Source: Mycobacterium sp. OAS707 (GTDB taxonomy: Bacteria; Actinomycetota; Actinomycetes; Mycobacteriales; Mycobacteriaceae). From it: DNA of 64,000 bases. Positions 1 to 9,045 of this stretch are shown here, piece by piece; position 1 is the stretch's first letter; every line of letters starts with the position of its first letter. The notes under the pieces were generated by a model. The model made no database searches and was not told where the DNA came from. It was given only the letters and a program-made list of their open reading frames with translations. The stretch spans positions 992,001 through 1,056,000 of the forward strand of contig NZ_JADBDS010000002.1 in NCBI RefSeq assembly GCF_014873705.1, given 5' to 3'. The translations under genes and the position numbers were made by a program.

Positions 1-189
1 CAGGTCCTCGGCGTTGGCGGCGAGGATCGCACCCTCCTCGCGCAGCAGATTGTCGGCTGCGGCATGCAGCGCGGAGTTCTTCGTGTCGGTGCTGAAGGTG
101 GCCAACTCGCGCGCGGCGACGCGTGCCCGCCGCGCGGCGCCGTGCACCTGCTCGCGCAAGCCGGAGACGGCTGGTGCCTGGACACTCAT
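1..189 (-). CDS. proA: Gamma-glutamyl phosphate reductase, N-terminal part (cut by window edge)
   Basis: The first 63 codons of ProA read leftward from an ATG at 187-189 and run off the left edge. The protein begins [20 protein letters not shown] and continues with a helical segment ([20 protein letters not shown], then [10 protein letters not shown]) ending AANAEDL, the typical ProA N-terminus. ProA reduces glutamyl-5-phosphate to the semialdehyde, the second step of proline synthesis. The first-step gene, proB, is also in this window at 11.7 kb. The next gene, rbsK, is divergent with about 76 bp between the two starts. The catalytic cysteine lies outside the window. Confidence 0.9.
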   Translation of the reverse strand, partial: MSVQAPAVSGLREQVHGAARRARVAARELATFSTDTKNSALHAAADNLLREEGAILAANAEDL

Positions 190-265
190 CGACCCAGCGT
201 ATCGGACATGCCCGAGCCGCTCGACAGATGTCAGGTCGGGCCGAGCTGCGTTAGCGTTGACAGTT

Positions 266-1147
266 ATGGTCGCGCGGGTCTGCGTAGTGGGCAGTGTCAA
301 TGCCGACCTCACTTTCACCGTCGATTCGCTGCCGAGGCCCGGCCAGACCGTCCTCGCGTCGTCGCTGTCGTCGGCACCAGGCGGCAAGGGCGCCAATCAG
401 GCGGTGGCCGCGGCCCGTGCCGGCGCGGAGGTGCAGCTGGTTGCGGCGCTCGGCAGCGATACGGCCGCCGATCAGCTGCGCGCTCACCTTCGCGACAACG
501 AGATCGGGCTGGACGGCCTAGTCACCCTGCCCGGGCCCAGCGGCTCGGCGGTGATCATCGTCGACGCCGCAGCCGAGAACACGATCGTCGTGGCGCCAGG
601 CGCGAACGCCCATCTGACCGTGACGTCCGGCGACGTGCGCGCGGTGATCACCGACAGCGACGTGGTGCTGCTGCAGTTGGAGATCCCGATCGCGACGGCT
701 ATCGCCGCCGCGGGAGTCGCGCGGGGCGCCGACGCGGTGGTGATGCTCAACGCGTCGCCTGCCGGCGCCGCACCCCACCAGTTGCTTGCGCTTTCCGAGT
801 TGGCCGACATCGTCATCGTCAACGAAGCCGAGGCGCGTGAATGGCATTGGCCCGTACCGCATCTGGTGATCACCCGCGGCGCGCGCGGCGCGAGCTACCT
901 CGGCCAGGACGAGCGGTTCGACGTGCCCGCCCCAGCGGTCGAGGCCGTCGACACCACCGGCGCGGGTGATGTTTTCGCTGGAGTGCTGGCCGCCGGCTGG
1001 CTGCAGGGGCACGAGGATGCGCTGCGCCGGGCCTGCGCGGCGGGTGCGTTGTCGACACTGGTTCCGGGAGCAGGCGACTGCGCGCCATACGCAGAGGCCA
1101 TCGATGACGCGGTGGTCAACCGCAGGGCGGGCGAAAGGCAGATATGA
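266..1147 (+). CDS. rbsK: Ribokinase (PfkB family)
   Basis: A 293-residue PfkB-family sugar kinase that phosphorylates ribose or a similar sugar with ATP in the cytoplasm. Both family signatures are visible: the N-terminal [15 protein letters not shown] at about residues 39-53, and the C-terminal [11 protein letters not shown] at about 229-239 with the catalytic Asp near 235. I chose the ATG at 266 because the open frame upstream of it is shadow sequence over divergent proA, and the canonical Rossmann-like start ([13 protein letters not shown]) follows at once. No clear Shine-Dalgarno sequence precedes it, so it may be leaderless. The stop overlaps the start of the crotonase gene by 4 bp (ATGA), which implies co-translation. 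The exact sugar cannot be read from sequence. Confidence 0.88.
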   Translation: MVARVCVVGSVNADLTFTVDSLPRPGQTVLASSLSSAPGGKGANQAVAAARAGAEVQLVAALGSDTAADQLRAHLRDNEIGLDGLVTLPGPSGSAVIIVDAAAENTIVVAPGANAHLTVTSGDVRAVITDSDVVLLQLEIPIATAIAAAGVARGADAVVMLNASPAGAAPHQLLALSELADIVIVNEAEAREWHWPVPHLVITRGARGASYLGQDERFDVPAPAVEAVDTTGAGDVFAGVLAAGWLQGHEDALRRACAAGALSTLVPGAGDCAPYAEAIDDAVVNRRAGERQI

Positions 1148-1965
1148 CGACAACCACGCCACGTCCACCGGAGGGCGACTGGCTCGGCACGCCGTATCTG
1201 CGCTTCACCAGGGAGGGCGCGTTCGGCGTGTGCACGCTGGACCGGCCCGAGGCGCGTAATGCGATGACGCCCGCGATGTATTTCGGCATCCGCTACGCCG
1301 TGCGGCACGTCGACGCCGACCCGGACCTGGCCGGCCTGATCATCACCGGCACCGGTGACGTGTTCGCGCCCGGCGGCGACTTGGGCGGCGGCGACGGCTC
1401 GGACAACTGGCTGACGTTCGGCTCCGCGTTGGGTATGGACGTGACGCCGTTCGAGGTGCTGCGGCAGTCGGTGAAGCCGGTGGTGTCCGCGGTCAACGGG
1501 TTGTGTCAGGGCGGGGGCTTGCAGATCGCGCTGTGCAGCGACATGGCGGTGGTCAGCGACCGGGCGACGTTCCGGGTGCCGGAGTTGTTGCGCGGCATCG
1601 CCGACACTTACTACAGCCACATGCTGGCGCGGCTGATCGGGCCGGTGCGCACACGGGACCTGATGTTCACCGGGCGGACGTTGAGTGCGGCCGAGGCTGC
1701 GGAGTGGGGCATGGTCACGCGGGTGGTGCCGCATGACTCGTTGCTCGATGCGGCCCGCGAGGTACTCGGCCAGTGCTGCAGGACCGCGCCGGCGGCGCGC
1801 GGCGTGGTGAAGTCGAGCCTGGACAGTTACATGGGGCTGTTCGACCGGATCGGCATGCAGGCCAGCTACTCGTCGCCAGAGGCCTTGGAAGGCTTCCGCG
1901 CTTTCAAGGAACGGCGTTCGCCGGACTGGGTGCACCCCGACCTGCGGATCGACGGCCGCCTCTGA
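1144..1965 (+). CDS. Enoyl-CoA hydratase/isomerase (crotonase) family protein
   Basis: A 273-residue crotonase-fold protein. The oxyanion-hole segments appear as FAPGGDLGGG near residue 75 and GLCQGGGLQIALCSD near 119-133. The C-terminal part (SSPEALEGFRAFKERRSPDW) is the usual enoyl-CoA hydratase tail. Crotonases act on acyl-CoA thioesters (hydration, isomerisation or hydrolysis), and mycobacteria carry dozens, so the substrate is not assignable. The start overlaps the rbsK stop by 4 bp. This is an odd pairing of a sugar kinase with an acyl-CoA enzyme and probably reflects co-transcription rather than one pathway. Confidence 0.85.
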   Translation: MTTTTPRPPEGDWLGTPYLRFTREGAFGVCTLDRPEARNAMTPAMYFGIRYAVRHVDADPDLAGLIITGTGDVFAPGGDLGGGDGSDNWLTFGSALGMDVTPFEVLRQSVKPVVSAVNGLCQGGGLQIALCSDMAVVSDRATFRVPELLRGIADTYYSHMLARLIGPVRTRDLMFTGRTLSAAEAAEWGMVTRVVPHDSLLDAAREVLGQCCRTAPAARGVVKSSLDSYMGLFDRIGMQASYSSPEALEGFRAFKERRSPDWVHPDLRIDGRL

Positions 1966-2008
1966 GCGATTTGTGCACGGTTTCACGCGATGAGCGCGGA
2001 TTTTGAAT

Positions 2009-2028
2009 AGTACAGATTCTGCTGTACT
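2009..2028. promoter_or_regulatory. Palindromic operator upstream of the ArsR/CmtR-type regulator
   Basis: A perfect 7-bp inverted repeat, AGTACAG (2009-2015) and CTGTACT (2022-2028), is separated by 6 bp. It sits 10 bp before the ATG at 2038. ArsR-family repressors bind such dyads over their own promoters and release them when metal binds. Autoregulation is inferred from position and symmetry. Confidence 0.6.
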
Positions 2029-2037
2029 GTCTGGCGT

Positions 2038-2343
2038 ATGCAGACCGTGATGCAGCGCGATGCCCTGGCGCGGTTCGGTTACGCGCTGTCCGATGCGACT
2101 CGCACCGAGATCCTGCTGACGCTGCGCGAGGGGCCGGGCTATCCGTCCGAACTGGCGGAGAAAATCGGGGTGTCGCGGCAGATCCTGTCGAACCACCTGG
2201 CGTGCCTGCGTGGCTGCGGGCTGGTGGTGGCGCAGCCGGAAGGCAGGCGCAGCCGCTATGAGCTGGCCGACAAGCGAATCGCGCACGCGCTCGACGATCT
2301 GGTTGGCCTGGTGCTCGCCGTCGACCCGACCTGCTCCTGCTGA
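2038..2343 (+). CDS. ArsR-family metal sensor, CmtR-like
   Basis: A 101-residue winged-helix repressor close to the mycobacterial Cd/Pb sensor CmtR. The recognition-helix segment SRQILSNHLACLRGCGLV carries Cys56 and Cys60, and the C-terminal VDPTCSC supplies Cys99 and Cys101. In CmtR the ligands are Cys57, Cys61 and Cys102, so the pattern is kept with a one-residue offset. It should repress its own operon until a soft metal binds. A dyad operator lies 10 bp upstream. The stop overlaps the ATG of the adjacent transporter gene (TGATG), so sensor and transporter form one unit. The metal could be Cd, Pb, Ni or Co; CmtR-like ligands favour Cd/Pb. Confidence 0.82.
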   Translation: MQTVMQRDALARFGYALSDATRTEILLTLREGPGYPSELAEKIGVSRQILSNHLACLRGCGLVVAQPEGRRSRYELADKRIAHALDDLVGLVLAVDPTCSC

Positions 2344-2942
2344 TGCTCGAGACGCGTCGCGCCACGCTGCAGCGCCGGATCCGGCTGCTGGTCACCGCGA
2401 CCATCACCTACAACGTGCTCGAGGCGATCGTCGCGTTGGCGGAGGGCACGCGGGTGTCGTCGTCGGCGCTGATCGGCTTCGGCCTCGACTCGGTTGTCGA
2501 GATCTCCTCCGCGGCAGCCGTGGCGTGGCAGTTCTCGGCCAAGGACCCCGAGACGCGGGAGAAGGCCGCGCTGCGCTTCATCGCATTCTCGTTCTTCGCG
2601 CTCGCCGCCTATGTCTCGGTCGACGCGATCTTGTCGCTTCTTGGCGTCGGTGAGGCGCGGCCGTCAGCGATCGGCATCGCCCTTGCGACGGCGAGCCTCG
2701 TCATCATGCCGGTGCTGTCGCTGACGCAGCGCCGTACCGGCCGCGAGCTCGGTTCGTTGTCTGCCGTCGCCGATTCCAAGCAGACGCTGCTGTGCACATA
2801 CCTATCCGCGGTCCTGCTGGCGGGACTGGTGCTCAACAGCCTCTGGGGATGGTCGTGGGCGGACCCGATCGCCGCTCTTGGTATCGCCGCTATCGCCGTA
2901 CGAGAAGGAATCAACGCGTGGCAAGGTGACCCATGCTGCTGA
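2343..2942 (+). CDS. CDF-type cation efflux protein (short form)
   Basis: A 199-residue integral membrane protein with about six hydrophobic segments. It resembles the membrane domain of cation diffusion facilitators: segment 2 carries GFGLDSVVEISS and a later segment carries VADSKQTLL, the positions where the family places its intramembrane metal-binding acidic residues. The usual C-terminal cytoplasmic metallochaperone-like domain is absent, so it is about 100 residues shorter than a standard CDF. The protein ends in DPCC, a possible extra metal site. It starts within the stop codon of the CmtR-like sensor, so efflux of the sensed metal is the likely role. Metal identity is inferred only from this pairing. 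Confidence 0.78.
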   Translation: MLETRRATLQRRIRLLVTATITYNVLEAIVALAEGTRVSSSALIGFGLDSVVEISSAAAVAWQFSAKDPETREKAALRFIAFSFFALAAYVSVDAILSLLGVGEARPSAIGIALATASLVIMPVLSLTQRRTGRELGSLSAVADSKQTLLCTYLSAVLLAGLVLNSLWGWSWADPIAALGIAAIAVREGINAWQGDPCC

Positions 2943-3066
2943 TGAGGGAGTTCGCCGTCTTCGGTGTGCTCGGATTCGGTTGGCGCAGTTTGGATCAGCG
3001 ACCGCGACTATCTCGCCCACATCGGCCGCTTCGTGCCAGGAGTCGGCCGCGTCTAGACTGCCGGGC

Positions 3067-3606
3067 ATGCCGTTGCTAGGAAAGCTGCTCCGCCGTTTCC
3101 GCGCGGGCGAAGCCCGCAGTCCACTGTCCGGCCCGGACTACTCCGGTGCCGCCACGATCGAGGTCACCAGCCCCGCGTTCACCGATGGCGGCGCGATCCC
3201 GCAGAAGTACGCCGGAAAAGGTGTGGGCGACAACGTGTCTCCTGCGCTGCAGTGGACCGGCGTTCCACCCGAGGCCAAGCAACTGGTGCTGATCATGGAC
3301 GACCTCGACGTCCCGATGCCAAAGCCCTTGATGCACACCACCGCGGTGCTCGAGTCAGGTCTTGGTGGGCTCGATGAGGGTGAACTCAAGCCCGGCACCA
3401 CCGGCGTTCGGTTGATCAAGGCGTTCGGTGACACCTACGTCGGGCCGGCGCCGATCCCCGGTCACGGGCCGCATCATTACCGGTTCCTGCTGTTCGCAGT
3501 TGACCAACCGATCGGCGATGATGTCGCCGACAACAAGGCACTTCTGACCGCGATGGCCGGCCATGTCGTCGCGCGCGGCGTGCTGACGGGCACTTACGAG
3601 CGCTGA
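3067..3606 (+). CDS. YbhB/YbcL-type phosphatidylethanolamine-binding protein
   Basis: A 179-residue PEBP-family protein (Raf kinase inhibitor-like in databases). Characteristic stretches are SPAFTDGGAIPQKYAG, NVSPALQWTGVPPEAKQLVL, then MDDLDVP and GPHHYRFLLFAVD. The family fold has a small anion/phospholipid pocket and its bacterial role is undefined. I chose the ATG at 3067: the open frame continues upstream to 2878 but only as compositionally odd sequence overlapping the CDF gene. The first 20 residues are basic (LLGKLLRRFRAGEAR) with no clear signal peptide. The gene stands alone between the metal-efflux unit and a small membrane protein. Confidence 0.82.
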   Translation: MPLLGKLLRRFRAGEARSPLSGPDYSGAATIEVTSPAFTDGGAIPQKYAGKGVGDNVSPALQWTGVPPEAKQLVLIMDDLDVPMPKPLMHTTAVLESGLGGLDEGELKPGTTGVRLIKAFGDTYVGPAPIPGHGPHHYRFLLFAVDQPIGDDVADNKALLTAMAGHVVARGVLTGTYER

Positions 3607-3723
3607 CCGCCTGGTCGCAGACGTGATGGAGGCCGACAGGCACTCAGTCTTGGGACCTTAGCCTCTGCTCCTGCCGATACGCCCTGGCAGAAGGTAGGAG
3701 CATGAATCAAGTGGCGCAGCGCC

Positions 3724-3948
3724 ATGATTGACCTGGTGCTCTTGGTGTACGCGCTGTGCGGCATCGTCACGTTTTGGGCGGTGTTCACAGGTGCTGCCGG
3801 CGCGACGGACGACGATCCGCCCACTTCCAACGCGGCAGCGGCGGTTTCGCTTGCGGCGAGCGTCGTATGGCCGCTTGTGTTGCTAGGTGCACTCCAGGTG
3901 TCGGTACTGGCCATGGTCGGCAGCCTGGCAGCGCCACGACCGAGCTAG
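3724..3948 (+). CDS. Small hypothetical membrane protein
   Basis: A 74-residue protein with two hydrophobic stretches, roughly residues 2-26 (IDLVLLVYALCGIVTFWAVF) and 40-68 (AAVSLAASVVWPLVLLGALQ), joined by an acidic loop with TDDDPP. This is a two-helix membrane hairpin with no recognised family. A better ribosome-binding site (AGGAG) sits before a nine-codon reading frame at 3702-3731 that ends inside the start of this gene, which looks like translational coupling or a leader peptide. It overlaps the end of convergent nadE by 4 bp. Coding status is likely but not certain. Confidence 0.5.
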   Translation: MIDLVLLVYALCGIVTFWAVFTGAAGATDDDPPTSNAAAAVSLAASVVWPLVLLGALQVSVLAMVGSLAAPRPS

Positions 3949-5987
3949 TCCTCGGGGACTTCGCGTTCGATCTCCTCGAGCCAGATCCGCGCCGACATGT
4001 CCGACGGTGCCCGCCAGTCTCCGCGCGGCGACAGCGATCCGCCGTGGGACACCTTCGGCCCGTTCGGCATGGCCGAGCGCTTGAATTGCGCGAACGAGTA
4101 GAACCGCTGCGCAAACACCTGCAGCCAGTGCCGAATCTCCTTCAGCGAGTACGCGGGCCGCTTGTTGTCCGGGAACCCGACCGGCCAGTCGCCGCGCTCA
4201 GCGTCGCTCCACGCATGCCACGCCAGGAACGCGACCTTGGACGGCCGGAAACCGAAGCGCAGCACCTGAAACAGCGAAAAGTCCTGCAGCACATAGGGTC
4301 CCACCTTGGACTCGCTGCTTTGGATCTCCTCATCCTCGCCGCTCGGAACCAGTTCGGGGCTGATCTCGGTGTCGAGCACGGACTGCAGCACCTCGTTGAC
4401 CGCATCGTCGAACTGATTCGACGAGATCACCCAGCGGATCAGATGCTGGATCAGGGTCTTGGGCACACCGCCGTTGACGTTGTAGTGCGACATCTGGTCG
4501 CCCACACCGTATGTGGACCAGCCCAGCGCGAGCTCGGACAGGTCGCCGGTGCCCAGCACGATGCCGCCGCGCTGGTTGGCCAGCCGGAACAGATAGTCGG
4601 TGCGCAAACCCGCCTGCACGTTTTCGAATGTGACGTCGTAAACCTTCTCGCCGCGGGCGAATGGATGATCCATCTCCTTGAGCATCAGCTCCGCGGTGGC
4701 CTTGATGTCGATGGTTTCGAACGTCACGCCCAACGCCTCGGCAAGCCGGATCGCGTTGCTCTTGGTGCGATCTCCCGTCGCGAACCCGGGCAATGTGAAC
4801 GCCAGAATGTCGCTGCGCGGCCGGTCTTCCCGGTCCATCGCGCGGGCGGCGACGATCAGCGCATGCGTGGAGTCCAGCCCACCCGAGAGACCGAGCACGA
4901 CCTTCGGATAATCCAATGCGCGCAGCCGCTGCTCCAGTCCGGCGACCTGAATGTTGTAGGCCTCGTAGCAATCCTGTTCCAGCCGTGAGGGATCCGCGGG
5001 AACGAACGGGAACCGCTCGACCTCGCGACGCAGCCCGATGTCACCTGCCGGCGGGTCGAGTTTGAACTCGACTCGACGGAAAGAGTCCGTTGTGATCCCG
5101 TGGTGGATGCGGTTGTCGTCGAAAGTGCCCATTCGCAGCCGCTCGGAGCGCAGCAGATCCAGGTCCACGTCGGCCACAGAGTACCTGTCCCCCAACGGGA
5201 ATCGCTCCGACTGCGCCAGGCACACTCCGTTCTCCCACACCATCGTCTGGCCGTCCCAGGCCAGGTCGGTGGTCGACTCGCCCTCCCCCGCGGCGGCGTA
5301 GACGTACGCAGCCAGGCACCGCGACGACGCGGATCGGGCCAGCAGGCAACGGTCTTCGGCGCGCCCGATGGTGATCGGGCTGCCCGAAAGGTTCGCCAAC
5401 ACCGTCGCGCCCGCGAGAGCGGCCTGGGCGCTTGGCGGAATCGGCACGAACATGTCCTCACAGATCTCGACATGCAGCACGAAACCCGGTAGGTCGGTCG
5501 CGGTGAACAGCAGATCGGGACCGAACGGCACGTCGGAGTTGCCGATCCGCATCGCACCGCGCACCAGGTCGCCCGCCGCCACCTGGCGCCGCTCGTAGAA
5601 CTCGCGGTACGTCGGCAGGTAGGACTTCGGCACGACGCCCAGCACCCGCCCGCGGTGGATCACCACCGCGGTGTTGTAGATCCGGTGCTGATAGCGCAGC
5701 GGTGCGCCGACCACCAACACCGGCATCAGTTCGGCCGAGGCCACCACGACATCGAGCAGCGCGTCCTCGACGGCATCGAGCAGGGTGTCCTGCAGCAGGA
5801 TGTCCTCGATCGAATAGCCCGACAGAGTCAGCTCCGGGTAGACGGCCAGCGCCACGCTTTCGTCGTGGCAGGCTCTGGCGACCCGCAGCACCGACTCGGC
5901 GTTCGCGGCGGGGTCAGCGATGGCCGTGTGATGCGTGCACGCGGCCACCCGAACAAACCCCTGGTGATATGCCGAGTAAAAGTCCAT
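3945..5987 (-). CDS. nadE: Glutamine-dependent NAD+ synthetase
   Basis: A 680-residue two-domain enzyme that makes NAD+ from deamido-NAD+ and ATP, with ammonia from glutamine. The N-terminal nitrilase-type glutaminase domain carries Glu52 (YPELTLSG), Lys121 ([13 protein letters not shown]) and Cys176 ([11 protein letters not shown]). These positions equal the published triad of the M. tuberculosis enzyme. The C-terminal synthetase domain holds the PP-loop motif [12 protein letters not shown] near residue 366. I chose the ATG at 5987 ([17 protein letters not shown]), which gives the same N-terminus as characterised homologues; a longer frame extends to 6071 without support. It is divergent from the isochorismatase-like gene with about 43 bp between them. 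Confidence 0.96.
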   Translation of the reverse strand: MDFYSAYHQGFVRVAACTHHTAIADPAANAESVLRVARACHDESVALAVYPELTLSGYSIEDILLQDTLLDAVEDALLDVVVASAELMPVLVVGAPLRYQHRIYNTAVVIHRGRVLGVVPKSYLPTYREFYERRQVAAGDLVRGAMRIGNSDVPFGPDLLFTATDLPGFVLHVEICEDMFVPIPPSAQAALAGATVLANLSGSPITIGRAEDRCLLARSASSRCLAAYVYAAAGEGESTTDLAWDGQTMVWENGVCLAQSERFPLGDRYSVADVDLDLLRSERLRMGTFDDNRIHHGITTDSFRRVEFKLDPPAGDIGLRREVERFPFVPADPSRLEQDCYEAYNIQVAGLEQRLRALDYPKVVLGLSGGLDSTHALIVAARAMDREDRPRSDILAFTLPGFATGDRTKSNAIRLAEALGVTFETIDIKATAELMLKEMDHPFARGEKVYDVTFENVQAGLRTDYLFRLANQRGGIVLGTGDLSELALGWSTYGVGDQMSHYNVNGGVPKTLIQHLIRWVISSNQFDDAVNEVLQSVLDTEISPELVPSGEDEEIQSSESKVGPYVLQDFSLFQVLRFGFRPSKVAFLAWHAWSDAERGDWPVGFPDNKRPAYSLKEIRHWLQVFAQRFYSFAQFKRSAMPNGPKVSHGGSLSPRGDWRAPSDMSARIWLEEIEREVPED

Positions 5988-6030
5988 GCCTAATTGTTGC
6001 CCGAAAACGTATCGGGGTATGCAACACGCC

Positions 6031-6570
6031 ATGAGTGACGTCGCGGTGCTGGTCATCGACATGCTGAACACGTATCAACACGAGGACGCGGATGTCCTCG
6101 CAAGCAGTGTCGGAGATATCGTCGACCCGCTGGCCGGGCTGATTTCGCGGACGCGGGACCGCGACGACGTCGATTTGGTTTACGTCAACGACAACTACGG
6201 GGACTTCACCGCCGAGTTCGACGATCTCGTCGAGGCTGCACTGCACGGCGAGCGACCTGAGCTGGTATCGCCGATCGCGCCGACGGAAGGCTGTCAGCGG
6301 CTGCTGAAAGTGCGGCACAGCGCCTTTTATGCGAGCTCGCTGGACTATCTGTTGACCAGGCTCGAGGCGAAAAAGCTGATCTTGACAGGTCAGGTCACCG
6401 AGCAGTGCATCCTCTATACCGCGCTAGACGCCTACGTGCGGCACTTCGATGTGGTCATCCCGCCGGACGCCGTCGCGCACATCGATCCCGAACTCAGCGA
6501 CGCCGCGCTGACGATGATGCACAAGAACATGCATGCCGAGATCGTGCCCGCGGAGAAGTGCCTGGATTGA
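6031..6570 (+). CDS. Isochorismatase-fold cysteine hydrolase
   Basis: A 179-residue protein of the isochorismatase-like superfamily. The catalytic Asp lies in LVIDMLNTY (Asp10), a Lys in KVRHSAFYASSL, and the nucleophilic Cys in TGQVTEQCILYTAL, preceded by the characteristic cis-peptide-type Gly-Gln-Val. Relatives include nicotinamidases and hydrolases of ureido or carbamoyl compounds. The neighbouring nadE on the other strand makes a nicotinamide salvage role tempting, but the nicotinamidase metal triad (Asp-His-His) is not evident, so I leave the substrate open. An in-frame ATG at 6019 is an alternative start; neither has a strong ribosome-binding site. Confidence 0.78.
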   Translation: MSDVAVLVIDMLNTYQHEDADVLASSVGDIVDPLAGLISRTRDRDDVDLVYVNDNYGDFTAEFDDLVEAALHGERPELVSPIAPTEGCQRLLKVRHSAFYASSLDYLLTRLEAKKLILTGQVTEQCILYTALDAYVRHFDVVIPPDAVAHIDPELSDAALTMMHKNMHAEIVPAEKCLD

Positions 6571-6605
6571 GGTTTTGACCTGCTCATGGCGGGTAGGCGC
6601 TCGGC

Positions 6606-9044
6606 GTGGAGCAGCGCGATCGCATCGCCGAGCCTTGGGGTGGCCGAACGCCTTACGGACGAGGCAGAACCTGGCCCACTCGCGTGGACATGTTTCTGGA
6701 CAACGGGGTTGCCGAGGACGACGTCGAGGAATGGGTTCAGTCGGCGGCGGTGCTGCACTCCAACGGCGATGGGCTCGACATCGCGGTCAAGGGCGGCCGC
6801 ATCGTCGGCGTCCGGGGCCGCGCCGACGACCGCGTCAACCACGGTCGGCTCGATCCCAAAGATCTCTACGGCTGGCGGGCCAACGCCTCTCCCGACCGGC
6901 TGACCACACCGCTGATCCGCCGCCATGGTGAGCTCGTCGAAACCGACTGGGACACCGCGATGGACGCGATCGTGCGGCACAGCAGAAAACTGCTCGACGA
7001 CGTCGGACCAAGCGCAGTCGGCTTCTACACCTCCGGCCAGCTGTTCAGCGAGGAGTACTACACCCTGGGTGTGATCGCCCACGGCGCGATCGGCACCAAC
7101 CACGTTGACGGCAACACCAGGCTCTGTACGGCGACCGCCGCCGAAGCGCTGAAGGAGTCCTTCGGATGCGACGGGCAGCCCGGTTCCTACACCGACGTCG
7201 ACCATGCCGACGTGATCGCGTTGTTCGGCCACAACGTCGCAGAAACGCAGACCGTGCTGTGGATGCGGATGTTAGACCGGCTGGAAGGCGACAATCCGCC
7301 GGCGCTGGTGTGCGTCGATCCGCGTCAGACACCGGTAGCGCGGCACGCCACCGTCCATCTGGCGCCACTGCCGGGCACCAACGTCGCGCTGATGAATGCG
7401 CTGCTGCACGAAATAATCGCCAACGACTGGGTCGATCACGATTACGTCGCCGCGCACGCCGTCGGCTTCGAAGAGCTTCGCAAGCGAGTGGCCGAGTTCC
7501 CGCCGGAGCGGGCCCACCAGATCTGTGGCGTGCCTGCAGCCGATATCCGGGAGGCGGCCAGGCTGATCGGCACCGCCACGGCATTGCTGTCCACCGTATT
7601 GCAGGGCTTCTACCAGTCCAACCAGGCCACCGCGGCGGCGGTGCAGGTCAACAACATTCACATTCTGCGCGGCATGCTCGGCCGCCCCGGTTGCGGACTT
7701 CTCCAGATGAATGGTCAGCCCACCGCCGAGAACACCCGAGAATGCGGGGCGGATGGTGACCTCGCCGGCTTCCGTAACTGGTCCAACGACAGTCACATTG
7801 CCGAGCTCGCCAAGTTATGGAACATCGAGCAGAAGCAGATACCGCACTACGCGCCGCCGACCCACGCCATGCAGATGTTCCGCTACGCCGAACAAGGCAC
7901 ACTGCGTCTGCTGTGGGTCAGCGCCACCAACCCTGCGGTGTCGCTGCCCGAATTGGCCAGGGTACGAAGCATTCTCGCCCAAGACAGGCTCTTCCTCGTC
8001 GTGCAGGACATCTTCCGTACCGAAACCGCCGAACTTGCCGACGTCGTGCTGCCCGCAGCAGCGTGGGGCGAGAAGACCGGAACATTCACCAACGCAGACC
8101 GAACTGTTCATCTCTCCGAGAAGGCGATCGAACCGCCGGGACAGGCCCGCCCCGACCTGGACATCTTCATTGACTACGCGCGGCGCATGGACTTTCGCGA
8201 CAAGGACGGCAACCCCATGCCGCCTTGGGAGGACTACGAATCGGCGTTCGAGGCATGGAAGAAATGCAGCGCGGGTCGGCCGTGCGACTACACCGGGTTG
8301 ACCTACGACAAGCTGCGTGGCTCTGCGGGAATCCAATGGCCTTGCAATGACGAACATCCCGACGGCACAGAACGACTGTATGCCGACGGGAAGTTCTGGG
8401 CCCGGCCCGACTACTGCGAGGCCTACGGCAAGGACCTGATCACCGGAGCGCCACTAGAGCCAACCGAGTATCGGGCGATGAACCCCGATGGCAAGGCCAT
8501 CATCAAGGCAGCAGAATACGTTGCACCGCACGAACAGCCGAGCGGCAACCACCCGTTCGTGTTGACCACGGGGCGCACGCTGTATCAGTTCCACACGCGA
8601 ACCAAGACCGGCCGGTCACCGCAACTGCAGCACGCCGCTCCCGAGGTCTGGGTGGAAGTGTCCGAGTCCGACGCTTCGCGGCTGCGCATCGGCGAGGGCG
8701 ATGTGGTCGAGGTGACTACCGCCCGCGGTTCGGTCACTGCCAAGGCGCGAATCAGCGGGATCCGCGACGGGGTCCTGTTCCTGCCGTTCCATTACGGGTA
8801 CTGGGACGAGCACGATGCGGCCAGCCACCATCGTGCAGCGAACGAGTTGACGATCACCGACTGGGACCCCGCTTCCAAGCAACCGATCTTCAAAACTGCT
8901 GCAGCACAACTACGCCGGATAGCCGACGGCTCCGGACCGGCTCCCGCACCGACCACCACGGCTTCACGACCGGTCAGCGACGCCGTTCAGCAGACCGTCG
9001 GCGGTCCGGATGTCGGCGTCACCGAGTCGACGGTGGGAGGGTGA
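6606..9044 (+). CDS. Molybdopterin oxidoreductase without the N-terminal 4Fe-4S cysteines
   Basis: An 812-residue member of the Mo-bisPGD (DMSO reductase) superfamily, nearest in layout to assimilatory nitrate reductase and formate dehydrogenase catalytic subunits. The Mo-ligand cysteine lies in VDGNTRLCTATAAEAL, equivalent to the NapA-type N-x-R-x-C motif. Further cofactor-binding segments follow (IFRTETAELADVVLPAAAWGEKTGTFTN), and the C-terminal domain is of molydopterin-dinucleotide-binding type (LTTGRTLYQFHTRTKTGRS). At the N-terminus, where relatives have Cys-x2-Cys-x3-Cys for a [4Fe-4S] cluster, this protein reads WVQSAAVLHSNGDGLDI, and the fourth cysteine position reads GRLDPKDLYGW. 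The cluster should be missing. GTG start at 6606. A small helical gene follows one base after the stop. I recall similar cluster-less proteins in other actinobacteria and proteobacteria; substrate unknown. Confidence 0.85.
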   Translation: MEQRDRIAEPWGGRTPYGRGRTWPTRVDMFLDNGVAEDDVEEWVQSAAVLHSNGDGLDIAVKGGRIVGVRGRADDRVNHGRLDPKDLYGWRANASPDRLTTPLIRRHGELVETDWDTAMDAIVRHSRKLLDDVGPSAVGFYTSGQLFSEEYYTLGVIAHGAIGTNHVDGNTRLCTATAAEALKESFGCDGQPGSYTDVDHADVIALFGHNVAETQTVLWMRMLDRLEGDNPPALVCVDPRQTPVARHATVHLAPLPGTNVALMNALLHEIIANDWVDHDYVAAHAVGFEELRKRVAEFPPERAHQICGVPAADIREAARLIGTATALLSTVLQGFYQSNQATAAAVQVNNIHILRGMLGRPGCGLLQMNGQPTAENTRECGADGDLAGFRNWSNDSHIAELAKLWNIEQKQIPHYAPPTHAMQMFRYAEQGTLRLLWVSATNPAVSLPELARVRSILAQDRLFLVVQDIFRTETAELADVVLPAAAWGEKTGTFTNADRTVHLSEKAIEPPGQARPDLDIFIDYARRMDFRDKDGNPMPPWEDYESAFEAWKKCSAGRPCDYTGLTYDKLRGSAGIQWPCNDEHPDGTERLYADGKFWARPDYCEAYGKDLITGAPLEPTEYRAMNPDGKAIIKAAEYVAPHEQPSGNHPFVLTTGRTLYQFHTRTKTGRSPQLQHAAPEVWVEVSESDASRLRIGEGDVVEVTTARGSVTAKARISGIRDGVLFLPFHYGYWDEHDAASHHRAANELTITDWDPASKQPIFKTAAAQLRRIADGSGPAPAPTTTASRPVSDAVQQTVGGPDVGVTESTVGG

Positions 9045-9045
9045 G

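Noticed and set aside
895..2286. Long minus-strand frame of 463 codons over rbsK, the crotonase and the metal sensor
   Set aside because: Composition is Arg/His/Ala-rich with no domain, and three real genes occupy the other strand. It is a high-GC shadow frame.
2942..3066. Short frames between the CDF-type gene and the PEBP gene, one ending RDYLAHIGRFVPGVGRV
   Set aside because: Fewer than 45 codons, no ribosome-binding site and no recognisable family; it could be a decayed end of a gene but nothing supports it.
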